Positions 1 through 9,896 of a DNA stretch of 64,000 bases are shown here, piece after piece. The first letter of the stretch is position 1. Each line of letters opens with the position of its first letter. Source of the DNA: Alisma plantago-aquatica (Eukaryota; Streptophyta; Magnoliopsida; Alismatales; Alismataceae). Location of the stretch: assembly GCA_963693085.1 (NCBI GenBank), contig OY856413.1, forward strand, positions 541,143,379 through 541,207,378. The letters run 5' to 3'. The translations under genes and the position numbers were made by a program. The notes under the pieces were generated by a model that saw only the letters and a program-made list of their open reading frames with translations, searched no databases and was not told the origin of the DNA.

Positions 1-456
1 ATTTCAGGAATGCTCTCATTTTTTTGCATACAAAATAATTCAAATTTATTCTTCAACATGTAAATTGTAATGCTTTTAACATGTTGGGTTCGTTCATGTG
101 TAACCAAGTGTTTTCTTCATATATCATAGGGAGTTTAATAAAATAAAATTATATTAAACTCACCATGGGATAAATAATAATATAAGAGACTTACAACTTT
201 GATGTCTAGAGTAGCCTTTTTATCGTATCCAGATCACATTCCTCCATTCTATTATCAGAGGTTCATATGGTAAGGCAACCATCTTCCAAAGATCAAAACT
301 CAAACCTTGGATAAAGAATTGCATGTTCCTTTTCCAATATGAGTAGTTAGAACCATCTTAGAGTGTTGGATGAGTGACTTGGGTTTCTTCAAGTTTGAGT
401 TGGCCCAAGCGGGTTTTTTCCCATCTAAAAGACTTGTTAAAACTAGTTGAAGCATG
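1..456 (-). pseudogene. Copia gag N-terminal remnant
   Basis: Reverse-strand translation of about 130-370 gives a short gag-like stretch containing NYSYWKRNMQFF and SFDLWKMV, the pattern at the start of Ty1/copia gag proteins of the SIRE type (a G-x-N-Y-x-x-W-K core followed by D-L-W). It lies just downstream, in element sense, of a primer-binding-like site and an LTR, as gag should. A stop interrupts it soon after the second block, and the rest of the element lies off the left edge. No function can remain. The lineage rests on the block pattern and the LTR style; the exact reading frame limits are uncertain. Confidence 0.5.
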
Positions 457-467
457 ATTTGATACCA
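457..467 (-). other. Degenerate tRNA-iMet primer-binding site
   Basis: Read on the minus strand this is TGGTATCAAAT, resembling the TGGTATCAGAGC site complementary to initiator tRNA-Met. It starts one base inside the LTR end at 469. The changed bases suggest an old copy. Confidence 0.45.
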
Positions 468-468
468 A

Positions 469-1744
469 TGTTTTCTTTGTAGGGGGGTGAATAAAGGTAA
501 TAATAAATTTATGCAATTTTAAGCACAAAGGAAGGGTAAATGCAACTTACCTAAGAATATATGACAACAAAAATATAAAGCAAGTAAGTGGACAATGAAA
601 TTAACAACAAGACACACAAGATGTAGAGTGGTTCTGCCAAAGGATGTCACTCTACTACCTAGTTGTTTCCAACCTATATTTGTTTCTTTTCTAGACCAAT
701 ACAAAATGCACAATTTGTTCATGTGTCTTGTGCCTCAAGACAACCCTCCCTCTCTAGCTCTAGGAGAACTACACAATAGAGTAGATTGCAATCATCCTCC
801 TACCTTGGTTGCAACCTTCCGATAAGAATTATTTCCAAGAAGCTTCCCCACAACCTTCTTGTAAGAAATAGTTAGAAGAAACAAGAATGAGTAAAGAGAA
901 AAGGAGAAATAGAAGAAATTACAACCTCACAAGATATATATTTTTTAACTCTCTATAAACAAGTGATGATTGACTCTCCATGAGGATTATGCAAAGCTAT
1001 ATTTGGTGGAGTAGGACAGTGATATTGATCTAAGGCTTATACTAGCTTGAGGCAGCTCAAGATAGGAATGTAGAATTCTAAACTTGGAGAGGGATAGCAT
1101 TTAATAAGTTGATCAAGTGTGTTTTGGATGTCCATAAATCTCTTTTATTTGTCAAAACTACTTACATATAGTTAAATATATGTCTAGGTCAAGATAAATG
1201 CTACGTTACTTGTTAGAATGTCAAATCAAATTTACAACAGCTAGTAAATTTCTCAAAAATCTCTCTAGACTATTCTCAATTGAAGTGTAGTTCGACATAG
1301 AGGCAGACTTTTGCCAAAGTTTTCAGCATTATATTTTGGTCTACAAGTGTTGTGACCGAATGTATTTCGGTTGAGAAAGAGTTTGACCAAAAATATCCCT
1401 ATAAATGCACTACTTTATTTTTGGAATACAGCTCAGACAATATTTCTAATAGAAACTAACTATCTTAAAGGCCTGATTTAAGTGTGGAATAAGGTTTAGG
1501 ATAGGTTCGGGTTGTAGATTTACATCATACCTCATAATTTGTACAAAGTGTACTTGTACAAAGCATGTACATGGTACAACTTGACATACAAGCATGCAAA
1601 CACATATATTATAGCATGTTTTTAATTGTTGTATCTTGTCTAAGTTCCTTCATCACCTGAAACACTAAATGCACATGTTGGTGCCAAAAATGAGAAATAT
1701 TTGCATCATAGAAATAATAATGTGGCTTATCCAAAAAGCCAACA
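469..1744 (-). repeat. Putative 5' LTR of minus-strand copia element
   Basis: The block begins TGTTTTCTTTG and ends AGCCAACA, so both ends carry the TGTT...AACA form of an LTR. Close to the primer site it has TAGGGGGGTGAATAAAGG, a G-rich motif familiar from U5 ends of SIRE-type LTRs and echoed by the LTR end at 46829. The outer boundary at 1744 was chosen by eye because it supplies an inverted terminus next to the LINE; it could be wrong by some hundred bases. No gene is seen inside. Confidence 0.4.
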
Positions 1745-3090
1745 AATTGAAACACAAAGTTCTAAGCATTAGTAAAGAGTGGAAGAAAGAGGAGATGAGT
1801 GCATATTATGATGGAGTATGGGTCTTTGGTTGAGTCCAAGCAAGGGGTTCGTGATGAGGTAGTGCACTATCTTGAGAAGTTTTTAAGATGGTGAAGGATT
1901 AATATGTGGAGGAGGGTGTGTTTCTTGAAGTGATCTCATATCTTCTTTCTTTTGATGATAATGTGATCTTGATTGATCCCTCCAAAGAATAGGACATCTT
2001 TTACAGCTTAAAACATATGGATTTCTTCAACATGCCTTGGATGAATGGATTCACCATTTCCTTCTACTTATCAATGTGGGACATCATAAAGGTCGACCTG
2101 ATTAACCTTACCAAATGGTTTTCACTCGAAGGATGTGCCAACAAAGTCAGAAGTGTATTCAGCTTTGTTTGATATTAAAGACTACTAAGGTACAATCCTT
2201 TTTATTGGACTTTCATCAGAATCTATGGAGAAGGTTTTCATGCACCTCCTCACTTGCATTCTTAATAATATTCTTGAGGGTCTTCTTCCTCATAGGATTT
2301 CCCCTTAACAAGGAGCCTTTGTCCATGGAAGGGACATTGCAAACCAGATCAAGATGATTTATGATCTTACACAAGATCTTTTGGTGGAGGGAGTAGATGA
2401 AAACCTAGTGATTAATATGGACATAAAAGGATAATAATGTAATTAATTGGAATTTTATGTTTCTAGATCTCAAATGATTTGGGATGATGGTCGAAACAAT
2501 ACATCTTTGTATGTATTTCTATGAAGGTTTGTGGCTGTTTGTGATTCTGAACGGAGATTTTGAGTATTTTTGTCTATGATGAGGGGGTTGTAGAAAGGTA
2601 ACCTCCTCTCACCATCCATGTTCATTCTATCTCAAGAGAGTTCTATAGAGTGCTTAAGGATGAGGCTCATATGGTTCTGATCCTGTATTATAGGACCATG
2701 GGCAATATTGACCCCATTCTACTCAGGTATGTTGATGATATCGTTCATGTTCTATTCTTCTACCAAGTGAGCTCTTGAATCCATTGTTGAGATTCTAGTG
2801 TAATATGAGAAGGTCTCTGGTCAGAGGGTAAATAGAGTGAATTCGGGCTTCTTGATGCGCAATTTGACGCATAGGGTGTGAAGTTTATTTCACGTAATGG
2901 GGATTCATATGATGGATGATATCTTTTTGTATCTTGGTGTTCATATCTCAAAGAATATGTGAATCTGGAACATTTTGACTATCTGAGGGAGAGAATTAAG
3001 TCCAATTTGGCCTCGTGGGAAACTCATTTCCTATCCTTTTTTGGTTACATAGCTATGATTAGACATTTCTCAGCATCTGTGCAAGTTTAC
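1745..3090 (+). pseudogene. LINE (L1-type) reverse transcriptase, 5' portion
   Basis: This is a decayed non-LTR retrotransposon ORF2. Across shifting plus-strand frames I can read the RT block QGAFVHGRDIAN (about 2309-2344) followed by an MIYDLTQDLL stretch, then a KAYD-like region with WNF near 2450, then the catalytic YVDD box (2728-2739), and finally SNLASWETHFLSFFGYIAMI with VQVYY, which matches the SWK-x-x-x-LS-x-x-G-R and P-x-YY region at the end of plant L1 RT domains. Many stops and frameshifts make it a dead copy, although the YVDD residues survive. The 5' limit and the endonuclease domain are not recognisable. The Cassandra element at 3091 splits the gene; it resumes at 3922. Confidence 0.72.
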
Positions 3091-3380
3091 TATAACACAG
3101 GGGCCCTCAACCCAAGGATCTAGTAGATTTTCAAGAATGATGAATGGCCCCATAGACCACCACTAGCCTTAATTATGTTCTTTGTCCTCACTCGCGCACA
3201 TACTAGGATCAACTTTCCAACTGATTATCCATCCTAGTACTACTCCAAGCTGAGTACACTTAACTATGGAGTTCTTAGTGATGGGCTTCTTGAAAAGGAA
3301 GTGCACCTTGGTGATATGGGTAGTACCACCATTCCTTTTAAGCTTGATTCAACTGAGGCCTCAAATCTTGGGATCTTACA
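3091..3380 (-). repeat. Cassandra 3' LTR
   Basis: This 290-bp repeat starts TATAACACAGG and ends GGGATCTTACA on the plus strand. It matches 3632-3921 along its whole length with scattered substitutions. The expected terminal TG is TA here, a probable G-to-A change. Confidence 0.85.
3228..3303 (-). other. 5S rRNA-like segment in Cassandra 3' LTR
   Basis: The plus strand reads CCATCCTAGTACTACTCC and, further on, CTTAACTATGGAGTTCT. These match the reverse complement of the central and 3' parts of plant 5S rRNA, including the region of its internal RNA polymerase III promoter. It is a retrotransposon LTR component and not a 5S gene: it is partial and diverged. Confidence 0.8.
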
Positions 3381-3616
3381 ATCTCCCCCGCTTAGACTCT
3401 TGACCTCCTCGTCAAGGCTCCACTATATGGCCTCATAATAATTCCCCATTTTAGTGTAGACCCAGAATGGCCCATGGACACCCAGCTCCCAATTACGAAA
3501 TACCAGCGCAAGGGTGGCTACATCACCATGGACATCCCTATTCAGCATGCCTGGACTACACAATTCAAGACTGGCATGACACATGCCACATGAGCCCCAC
3601 CTACTAGAGGGGTTTT
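3381..3616 (-). other. Cassandra internal non-coding region
   Basis: Spacer of the TRIM between its purine tract (plus-strand CTCCCCCGCTTAGA, next to 3380) and the primer site. There is no ORF of note on the element strand that resembles gag or pol. Retrotransposition of such elements depends on proteins supplied by autonomous elements. Confidence 0.7.
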
Positions 3617-3629
3617 GGTTCTGATACCA
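3617..3629 (-). other. Cassandra primer-binding site (tRNA-iMet)
   Basis: Minus-strand TGGTATCAGAACC matches the complement of the initiator tRNA-Met 3' end (TGGTATCAGAGCC) except at one base. It lies two bases inside the LTR. Confidence 0.8.
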
Positions 3630-3631
3630 TT

Positions 3632-3921
3632 TGTAACACTTGGGCCCACTACCCAAGGCTCTAGTAGAGTTTCAAGAATGACGATTGGCACCACAAACCA
3701 CCACTAGTCTTAACTGTGCATTTTGTCCTCACTCATGTGTAAGCTAGGATCAACTTCCTGATTGGTCACCTGTCCTTGTACTACTCCAAGTTGAGCATGC
3801 TTAACTATGGAGTTCTTAGTGATGGGCTCCCTGAAAAGGAGGTGCACCTTAATGATATGGGTAGTCCAATCATTCCTTTTAAGATCATTTCACTTTAGGC
3901 CTCAAATACTGGGACATTACA
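3632..3921 (-). repeat. Cassandra 5' LTR
   Basis: This 290-bp LTR starts TGTAACACTTGGG and ends GGGACATTACA on the plus strand, giving TGTAA...TTACA inverted ends. It is the same length as the other copy. Confidence 0.87.
3764..3850 (-). other. 5S rRNA-like segment in Cassandra 5' LTR
   Basis: This is the second copy of the 5S-derived block: GGTCACCTGTCCTTGTACTA, then GCATGCTTAACTATGGAGTT on the plus strand. It retains the GGTCACC and GC-x-TGCTTAACT matches better than the 3' LTR copy, so the two LTRs have decayed independently. Confidence 0.8.
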
Positions 3922-5815
3922 ATAGCTTCTTATGTCATACCCATAAAGGTGCTAAAAGATAATGAAGTTATGTTTTTGAAGTTTCTATGGAGTGTCCCCA
4001 ATGGCTCATCAAGGCTGATCTAGATTGGTTGGTATTCTATCACAAAACTTGTTCATGTAGTGGGCCTAAGTTTCACTTCTCTCAAGCTTATGGCTAGGTC
4101 CTTCATGATGAAATCAGCATTGTATGTGATCCAAGGGTCACCCATTGGGATATTTTTGAAGTGAAAAATGTAGAAAGATTAGGAGGCATTGTGTTACTTC
4201 CTACCTGTATAAATTCAACTATTGTCTAGACCATCTCCATACAGGTGGAATCCCTAGAAAATCTTCCCTTGGATTTGTCCCCTCATCAGATGGATGGTTA
4301 GAGAGGGTCCCTTCTCATATGGGACAGATGATGTGCTCAACCCTTGGTTGAGTTTGCAAGAAGAGTGGTTGGTCTATATCGATGCTTTCATTTAGCATAT
4401 TTTTGGTCACTTTACCTTGTTTTTTACTGATGAGGAAGCCCTGCTGGTAATTGAGTCCCTTCAAGATGCAGAAACTAACCTTAAGGACAATCCAATTTGG
4501 TCACCAAAATGTAACATGTGGTTCTCATTGTGCTCTGCCAAAAATATTATTTAGGGGTAGCATGACATTTTGGGGTATAGCAATAAGTTTCTTTGGAATG
4601 AACATAAGATCCTATGTGCAAACAATGTGGTGTGAAGGTTGTTGAATAAAGCCCTTCCAACAGATAATAATATCACAAGGTGCAAGATTTCCATGGTCTC
4701 TAGATGTTCTTCTTATGATGATCATAAGTTCAAATCCACTTCCCATCTAGTTTTTTCAAGTGATTTGGATGTGCGGTTTTAGGCATGATTTTGGCAGTTG
4801 TTGCATTGTGGGCTTCCTAGTAGCTCTCGTATGGTTATGGAGTGGATTGCATGGTTCTAGTCTGAAGACAAAACCCAAGAAAAGGGTGTATGTGTCTCTA
4901 GGATAACACTAGGATTCATCATCTTATTGATTTGGTGGGGACGATGTCACTAGTGTCATGAGGGGAAGAGCACGTAGGATGGAAGGATTTATAAGAGATA
5001 ATTAATACCAAACTTAAGGATAAAGCATTTAAGAAGCTTGGAGATGCAGGTTTCTTCTTCCACATGTTGTAGGTTGGCTTGGTTGAACCTAAAATGATGA
5101 TATGTTATTTGGAAATTGTGACATGGAAAATTTTGCATTTCCAAAGAAAGTAGTTAAATATAGACATAGTGAAGGATGTGGATGGATTAGAGGCTAAACT
5201 ATGGTGATGTGGTGGGATTGTCATGACCAATGATGGTGGGCTAGACTTGGCCTTGAGGACATGGTTGAATGCTAATGACCATGATGAGGTGGGAGGTCAA
5301 GCTCTAGTTGTTGCTTTTAAGATGTGCAATGATGAGAGTGTGAGAATAGATATTATTTATATGGAAAATCCATCCTTGTTTGAGGAGGTGTGGGTGGGTA
5401 CTTTGCACCGTTGGCACATTGATCTTTTTTTTCTAGAGATTAAGATGCAACTAGTGGACCAAGCAATCATGGGGTTGTGCATCTCAAAAGAAGCAAAATA
5501 TGTTTGAATAGCTCTTGTGATATGGAGCAGGAGCCATAGGGATGTGTTCATGATTAAGTACCAATGGGGTCTACCTAGACATGTGAAAGGACTTATTCAT
5601 CTTGACAAAATGGTGGTTCCTTACTTTAGGCTTTTTTTAACAGATACAAATTTTTATAGAAAATTTCATGGGGGTCGGACCCTCTTGGGCTTTTGTGTAG
5701 GATGAGGTATAAAGGATTAAAGGTATGTGTTTGTTATAGTTTCTTTCTTTTGCCTAGTTTTTTTTATGCAAGGTCAATATTATTAAAAGAAACCCTCATT
5801 TTCAATTAAAAAAAT
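3922..5815 (+). pseudogene. LINE (L1-type) ORF2, 3' portion and tail
   Basis: This continues the LINE after the Cassandra insertion. Near 4640-4770 a plus-strand reading gives KALPTDNNITRC, then SRCSSYDDH and STSHLVF, the pattern of the zinc-binding (zf-RVT) region of plant L1 elements. From about 5160 an RNase H-like segment follows (NIDIVKDVDG, then CGGIV), and about 5570-5640 gives LPRHVKGLIHLDKMVVPYFR, the typical end of plant LINE ORF2. The tail after 5700 is T-rich and ends in AATTAAAAAAATT, consistent with a LINE 3' end. Stops and frame changes are frequent. The open stretch at 5223-5507 (94 aa) is part of this decayed RNase H zone and not a separate gene. Confidence 0.68.
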
Positions 5816-6002
5816 TGTAGGAGCACTACAGAAGGTAAAAAATAACCTTGTGGAGAAATAAGATGTTTCTTATTGATGTATAGAACACTCCTCTCCTAAA
5901 TATAGGAAAGGAGGAAAAAAGAAGGAACCAAAACTTGACCTTAATGGCCCAAGACAAATAGGCATATATAACATAATAAAATAAATAACAATAACTATAA
6001 CA
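5816..6002 (-). repeat. Short copia-type LTR
   Basis: A 187-bp block with TGTAGG at one end and CTATAACA at the other. On the minus strand it begins TGTTATAGTTATTG, contains CCTATATTTAGGAGAGG and the phrase TCTATACATCAATAAG, which is the style of short copia LTRs. On the element strand it is preceded by CTCCATCTCAAGGGATAG, like the purine tract that precedes 3' LTRs of that group. It abuts the LINE tail. Confidence 0.45.
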
Positions 6003-7468
6003 CTATCCCTTGAGATGGAGTATGGATGAAGCACATATCTTTCTTGGGCTTTGAAGTCTCAATTAGATGATCTGACAAATAAATAAAAAAGGTTACTCCT
6101 CATACAATATTGTTACCCCAACTAAAACATGACTCTCCAAACAAATAAAAGATTTGATGATGCCTCTTTTGATGTTATGTTCTATAGGCAAGAAATACTT
6201 GAGATCTGAAGAAGATATACGAAAGTATGTCTGGGATGAAGAACATAACCATCAGTGTGAATTAGACAATTAGCACACCATTACTATTCTATCTTAACTA
6301 GAATGATTTTTTTATTAGAATAAGCATAATCAATACATGCAATGATGTTGAAGTAGAAGTATCTTCAAACGCAAATATGATGAGGTGATAATGACTATCA
6401 AACTAGAACCATCTAGAGTGTAAATCTCAAGGGCCTGATGGGAATGAAATATGCTACCAAAGAAATCCCATGTATATCATTAGAAGAACCATCTTGAAAC
6501 TTGAGAACTGTAGATGCAACATTGAGAAGACATGAATAAAATAACTTAGTAAAGATAAAATCTAGACAAATCATCAACCTTGTAGGTGTAGTATGTGTAG
6601 GATTGATATTGATGAGTTTCTAAGATGCAACCATCCATATTATGAGATTTGGCATGATCACCATAAAAGTAACACCAAAGTAAATAAGAGGCCACAACAA
6701 CTTTGTCTTGACGTGTGTCAATGTTGTAACTAATATCCTTCAATATTGCATAAATATGGTGCCCAATTAGAATATCAAAATGTAGATATCCAATCGGTGT
6801 GCATATAATGGAATGAATATGAGGAAGCACAATGTTGTTGGTAAAGGGATAAAGACATATACTAATGATCCACTGGAAGCATGATGCTTAGTGGGAATGA
6901 AGCATCACAAAGACATAGAAGATGGATGTGTATAATAATAAGAATCTACATGGATATCAAAATATATTGGACTGATACATATCATCTCTCTTTTTCTTCT
7001 CATAATCCCTCTTTATATTTTTTCTTTCTCCCACATAATACTCTCTCTCTCCTCTATACATCTATGCACACCAATTACAAAATAAATGAGTAGTTGGTGT
7101 CAGAAAAGAGTGAATACCCCCTTTCATGTCGAAAGGGATGAACACATGAGAGGTGGTAGGGGTGAATTGTCAAAGGAAGTTAGCACAGTGCCCCCTTTTG
7201 TTTGGTGATTTATAAACTAGAACAAGGTCTTTGTTTTTTAATATGTTGTTAATATAACTGATAATGAGATTCAATGTACTATATGGCACGGTTAGTTAGA
7301 TATGTATAGAAAAATGATTGGATCTTTGTGAGATCTGAAAAGACACATTTGTCTAGCACTTATGCCGACAAATGTAGTTGGTGTAGGGGAAGATCCCTCA
7401 CAGTATAGATTAGGTGAAAAATCAGATCCAAATAAGGATCCAATCAGTAGTAGGCATATTGAGTATGG
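6003..7468. other. Unclassified AT-rich sequence, possible copia interior
   Basis: No gene supported. If the LTR at 5816-6002 is real, this is its degenerate interior. The only hint is a minus-strand stretch near 6620-6680 reading CYFYGDHAKSHNMDGC, which resembles a damaged CCHC knuckle. A pyrimidine-rich stretch with CT repeats lies at 6985-7065. The block is cut at 7473 by the insertion of the large element and resumes at 14756. Confidence 0.3.
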
Positions 7469-7473
7469 CGTCA
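7469..7473. repeat. Target-site duplication, left copy
   Basis: CGTCA directly before the first LTR. The identical pentamer follows the second LTR at 14751-14755. Confidence 0.93.
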
Positions 7474-7796
7474 TGATTCAACCTTATTTTAGGGCTTAAT
7501 CTTGTGTCATTTTGCATTTCAGCCACATCTATACTTGTTAGATTACATGTTATTTCCCCCAATATGCTTATTTCTATCAAATGCACTTATGGAGGCTTTT
7601 TGCATGTTTTATAGGTACTTTGTCCACTACTTGATGGCATGGAAAGAGGATGGTCCAATCCAGGGTTTCCTCAGGCTTGGAGGAGCCAAAAATGGGGCCA
7701 AAACCACTTCCAACCTACCCCAAGTGGTCAAAGAATGTTTTGAAGCAATACCCTCCATGGATGACCATGTTCAAGGCTCAAATTCATGGGAGAGAC

Positions 7797-8076
7797 ACCA
7801 CCACGACCGTGGTGAGCCCCCACGGCCCTGGTGGACATGCCCCAAGTACAAAAAATTAGTAAAACTCCCAGAAATCGATGAAAATGGCCAAAACGACCGT
7901 GGTGATCAACATGCACGTGGCCATAAGTGTCCATCACGACCGTGGTGACCCCCCACGGCCGTGGCCATCCATGCACACCTCTCTGTGATCTCCACATTTT
8001 AATTCCCATGACCGTGCCCATCCACCACGGCCGTGGCCTATCCTACCCACCACGGCCGTGGTACCCCACCACGGTC
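7797..8076. repeat. CCACGGCCGTGG palindrome cluster, 5' LTR
   Basis: A cluster of exact and near-exact 12-bp palindromes in U3. Exact CCACGGCCGTGG occurs at 7953-7964, 8025-8036 and 8050-8061. Variants include CCACGACCGTGG (7801-7812) and TCACGACCGTGG (7934-7945), and shorter half-forms fill the gaps. Spacing is irregular. The GC-rich units stand out against AT-rich surroundings and end about 80 bp upstream of the TATA box, so an enhancer or structural role is possible but unproven. Confidence 0.88.
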
Positions 8077-8156
8077 GTGCTACTCACAGAATCCAACCAC
8101 TTTTCCACTACTTTCCCCATTTTACCCCTAACTTAACCTAGTGCTTCCCCCACACC

Positions 8157-8164
8157 TATATATA
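8157..8164 (+). promoter_or_regulatory. LTR TATA box, 5' LTR
   Basis: CACCTATATATACC, the only strong TATA sequence in this part of the LTR, positioned after the palindrome cluster as expected at the U3/R border. The second LTR keeps it unchanged. Confidence 0.65.
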
Positions 8165-9706
8165 CCTAGGTGGCGGCTGGGGCACGAGGTTGGCTACCTT
8201 CCACCGCCTCCTAGCTCCCCAAATCGCCATCCACTCCATTCCACTCCATATCCACCTCAAATCCACCTCATTCCACCATTTTCACCACCAAATCACTAGT
8301 TTACACTAGTTCCTACCCATAATCCCCCTCATTTCTCACCCTTGCACCTTGGAGGAGGGAGGAGGTCGATATGCTACTGCTGGAGAGAGGGTTGACAACC
8401 ACTACTTCGATATCCATGGCCACCTCCATCTTCTTCTTTTTTCTTTTTGTATTTTCCATTTCTATGAGTAGCTAGGCCCCTTGGGTGGGCTGTTTGGGGG
8501 AAAATATGTTACTTTGATACCATGTTGGGGGAAAGTGACATGTAAACTTTGTAATTTCATTTGTTAATGATTATATTCTATTTCTATCTCATTCTCCATG
8601 GATTGCTTGTTGGTTTGTGTGTGAAATCACCTAGGAATTTAGGCAAATTGCTTATATGTGTGAATTTTGGGATTTGCCCCTAGGTCCAATTCTTGGATCC
8701 CTAGGTTGCCTCCCATCTTCCTACATCTTAATCAATCTCCCTAAACCTAAGTGAGAGATCTAAGTAGCTAGATTAGGTAATTTTAGTGCAATTAGCATGG
8801 CGCCTTCTCAAGGCTAGAATGTGGGGGAATTGGGGTCCAAAACCCTAATCTCACCTCCCCATTACTACCCTTGACCCCTAATTGCCCTAGTAATGCCTAA
8901 TCTAGAAACCTAGACTTGATTAGACTCTAATTGAATTGAACCTAATCCCTAACCCAATTGAGCCTCGTAAGGGTAGTAGGGGGTGTTAGGGACTAGTTCC
9001 CCTATACACAACCTAGCATATCAATGGCCAGTTAGTAGCTTAGGTTAATTCATTAGACTCTAACTTGTTGTTTGGTTTGGATAATCTAAATGGAATCATA
9101 ATGTTCACATGTCACCCCCCAACTTAAGTGATAAGTTCATACCCCTAAATAGCCCACACATCTCTTTACTGTTTAAAACCCTAGTTTTGTGCTTGCTTAG
9201 CTTAGTTAACTTCTTGCCTTGTTGTTGCCTTGTTTATGCTAGTTTAGTTCTTTAATTGCTCTTTTGCTTCTCTCTTTCTTGCCTTAGTGTAATTTGCCTT
9301 TTCATACCTAGCTTAATCCTTTCTTGCTTGTTTAGCCTTAATCTAGTCTAGGGTTAACGTAGATTTCATTCCCGCCTTTAATTGCTTTCTTGTTCATCCT
9401 TAGTTAACAATCAAAACAACCTTTAAACCCTTAACCCTAGTCTCCGCAGTAAGAACCTAGCTAAACTAACCTAGCTCTAGCACCCCCTCTTTTCCCTATG
9501 GATCGACCCTATACTTGCCGCTTACCTATACTACGATACGACCCTGTGCGCTTGCGGGTGTAGTGTTTTAGTAGACGTAGGTATCTAGTTTAGGTTTATA
9601 AATTTTGAAAGCAAACCCCCATCCACCGCGCATTCCGACCTCGTGGGGCGCATCTATTCAATCGAGTAGTGTGTTAGCACCACTAGCGGAGACGCACCAA
9701 GCTTTC

Positions 9707-9724
9707 TGGCGCCGTTGCCGGGGA
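9707..9724 (+). other. Primer-binding site, tRNA-Asp type
   Basis: TGGCGCCGTTGCCGGGGA, seven bases after the LTR end. It matches the complement of the 3' end of plant tRNA-Asp, the primer typical of Athila-group elements (from knowledge of that group). Confidence 0.88.
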
Positions 9725-9896
9725 TTAGAGGCGCTCAGCCTAGCTAGTTAGTTTTTCTTTGACTTTTCCTACTGCCCTCATCATTGCTATTCTTTATTCA
9801 TTTTTCTTTGCATTCTTTGTGTATATTGGTTTGCTAACTTGCTTTCTTTTTTTGGTTGTGCCTTGTTCATGTGACAAGCCACTCGGAGAAGACAAG

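Larger units (their letters stand above)
3091..3921 (-). mobile_element. Cassandra TRIM retrotransposon
   Basis: An 831-bp element made of two 290-bp direct repeats around a 251-bp non-coding centre. The repeats hold sequence clearly related to the reverse complement of 5S rRNA, the hallmark of Cassandra, a non-autonomous terminal-repeat retrotransposon in miniature. On the minus strand the order is LTR (3632-3921), tRNA-Met primer site (3617-3629), centre, purine-rich tract AGCGGGGGAGAT just before the second LTR, then LTR (3091-3380). It encodes no protein. It interrupts a LINE. I could not find a matching 5-bp target duplication at the two outer ends (TTTAC and ATAGC), so the insertion is old or a boundary is slightly off. 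Confidence 0.88.
7474..9699 (+). repeat. 5' LTR of the non-autonomous element
   Basis: 2226 bp. It contains the palindrome cluster (7797-8076), then a TATA box (8157-8164), then a long U5 with CTTGCC/CTTAG-rich sequence, ending GAGACGCACCA. It is 22 bp longer than the 3' LTR, almost entirely owing to one extra palindrome unit. A 148-aa frame (7502-7948) is shared with the 3' LTR but lies upstream of the TATA box in U3 and resembles nothing, so it is not called as a gene. Confidence 0.92.

Noticed and set aside
3228..3850. Two 5S rRNA genes
   Set aside because: Both are partial, diverged and inside the 290-bp repeats with primer site and purine tract, so they are Cassandra LTR parts.
7502..7948. 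148-codon open frame repeated in both LTRs (also 12575-13021)
   Set aside because: It lies in U3, upstream of the LTR TATA box. It is shared only because the LTRs are duplicates, passes through the palindrome cluster, and resembles no protein I know.
7797..8076. CRISPR-like array
   Set aside because: Units are short and imperfect, spacers irregular, and the context is a plant LTR.
9759..9896. Hydrophobic N-terminal extension (possible signal peptide or membrane anchor) of the proline-rich ORF
   Set aside because: The stretch is T-rich leader right after the primer site; poly-T codons always give Phe/Leu/Ile-rich protein. The start at 9897 is more likely.
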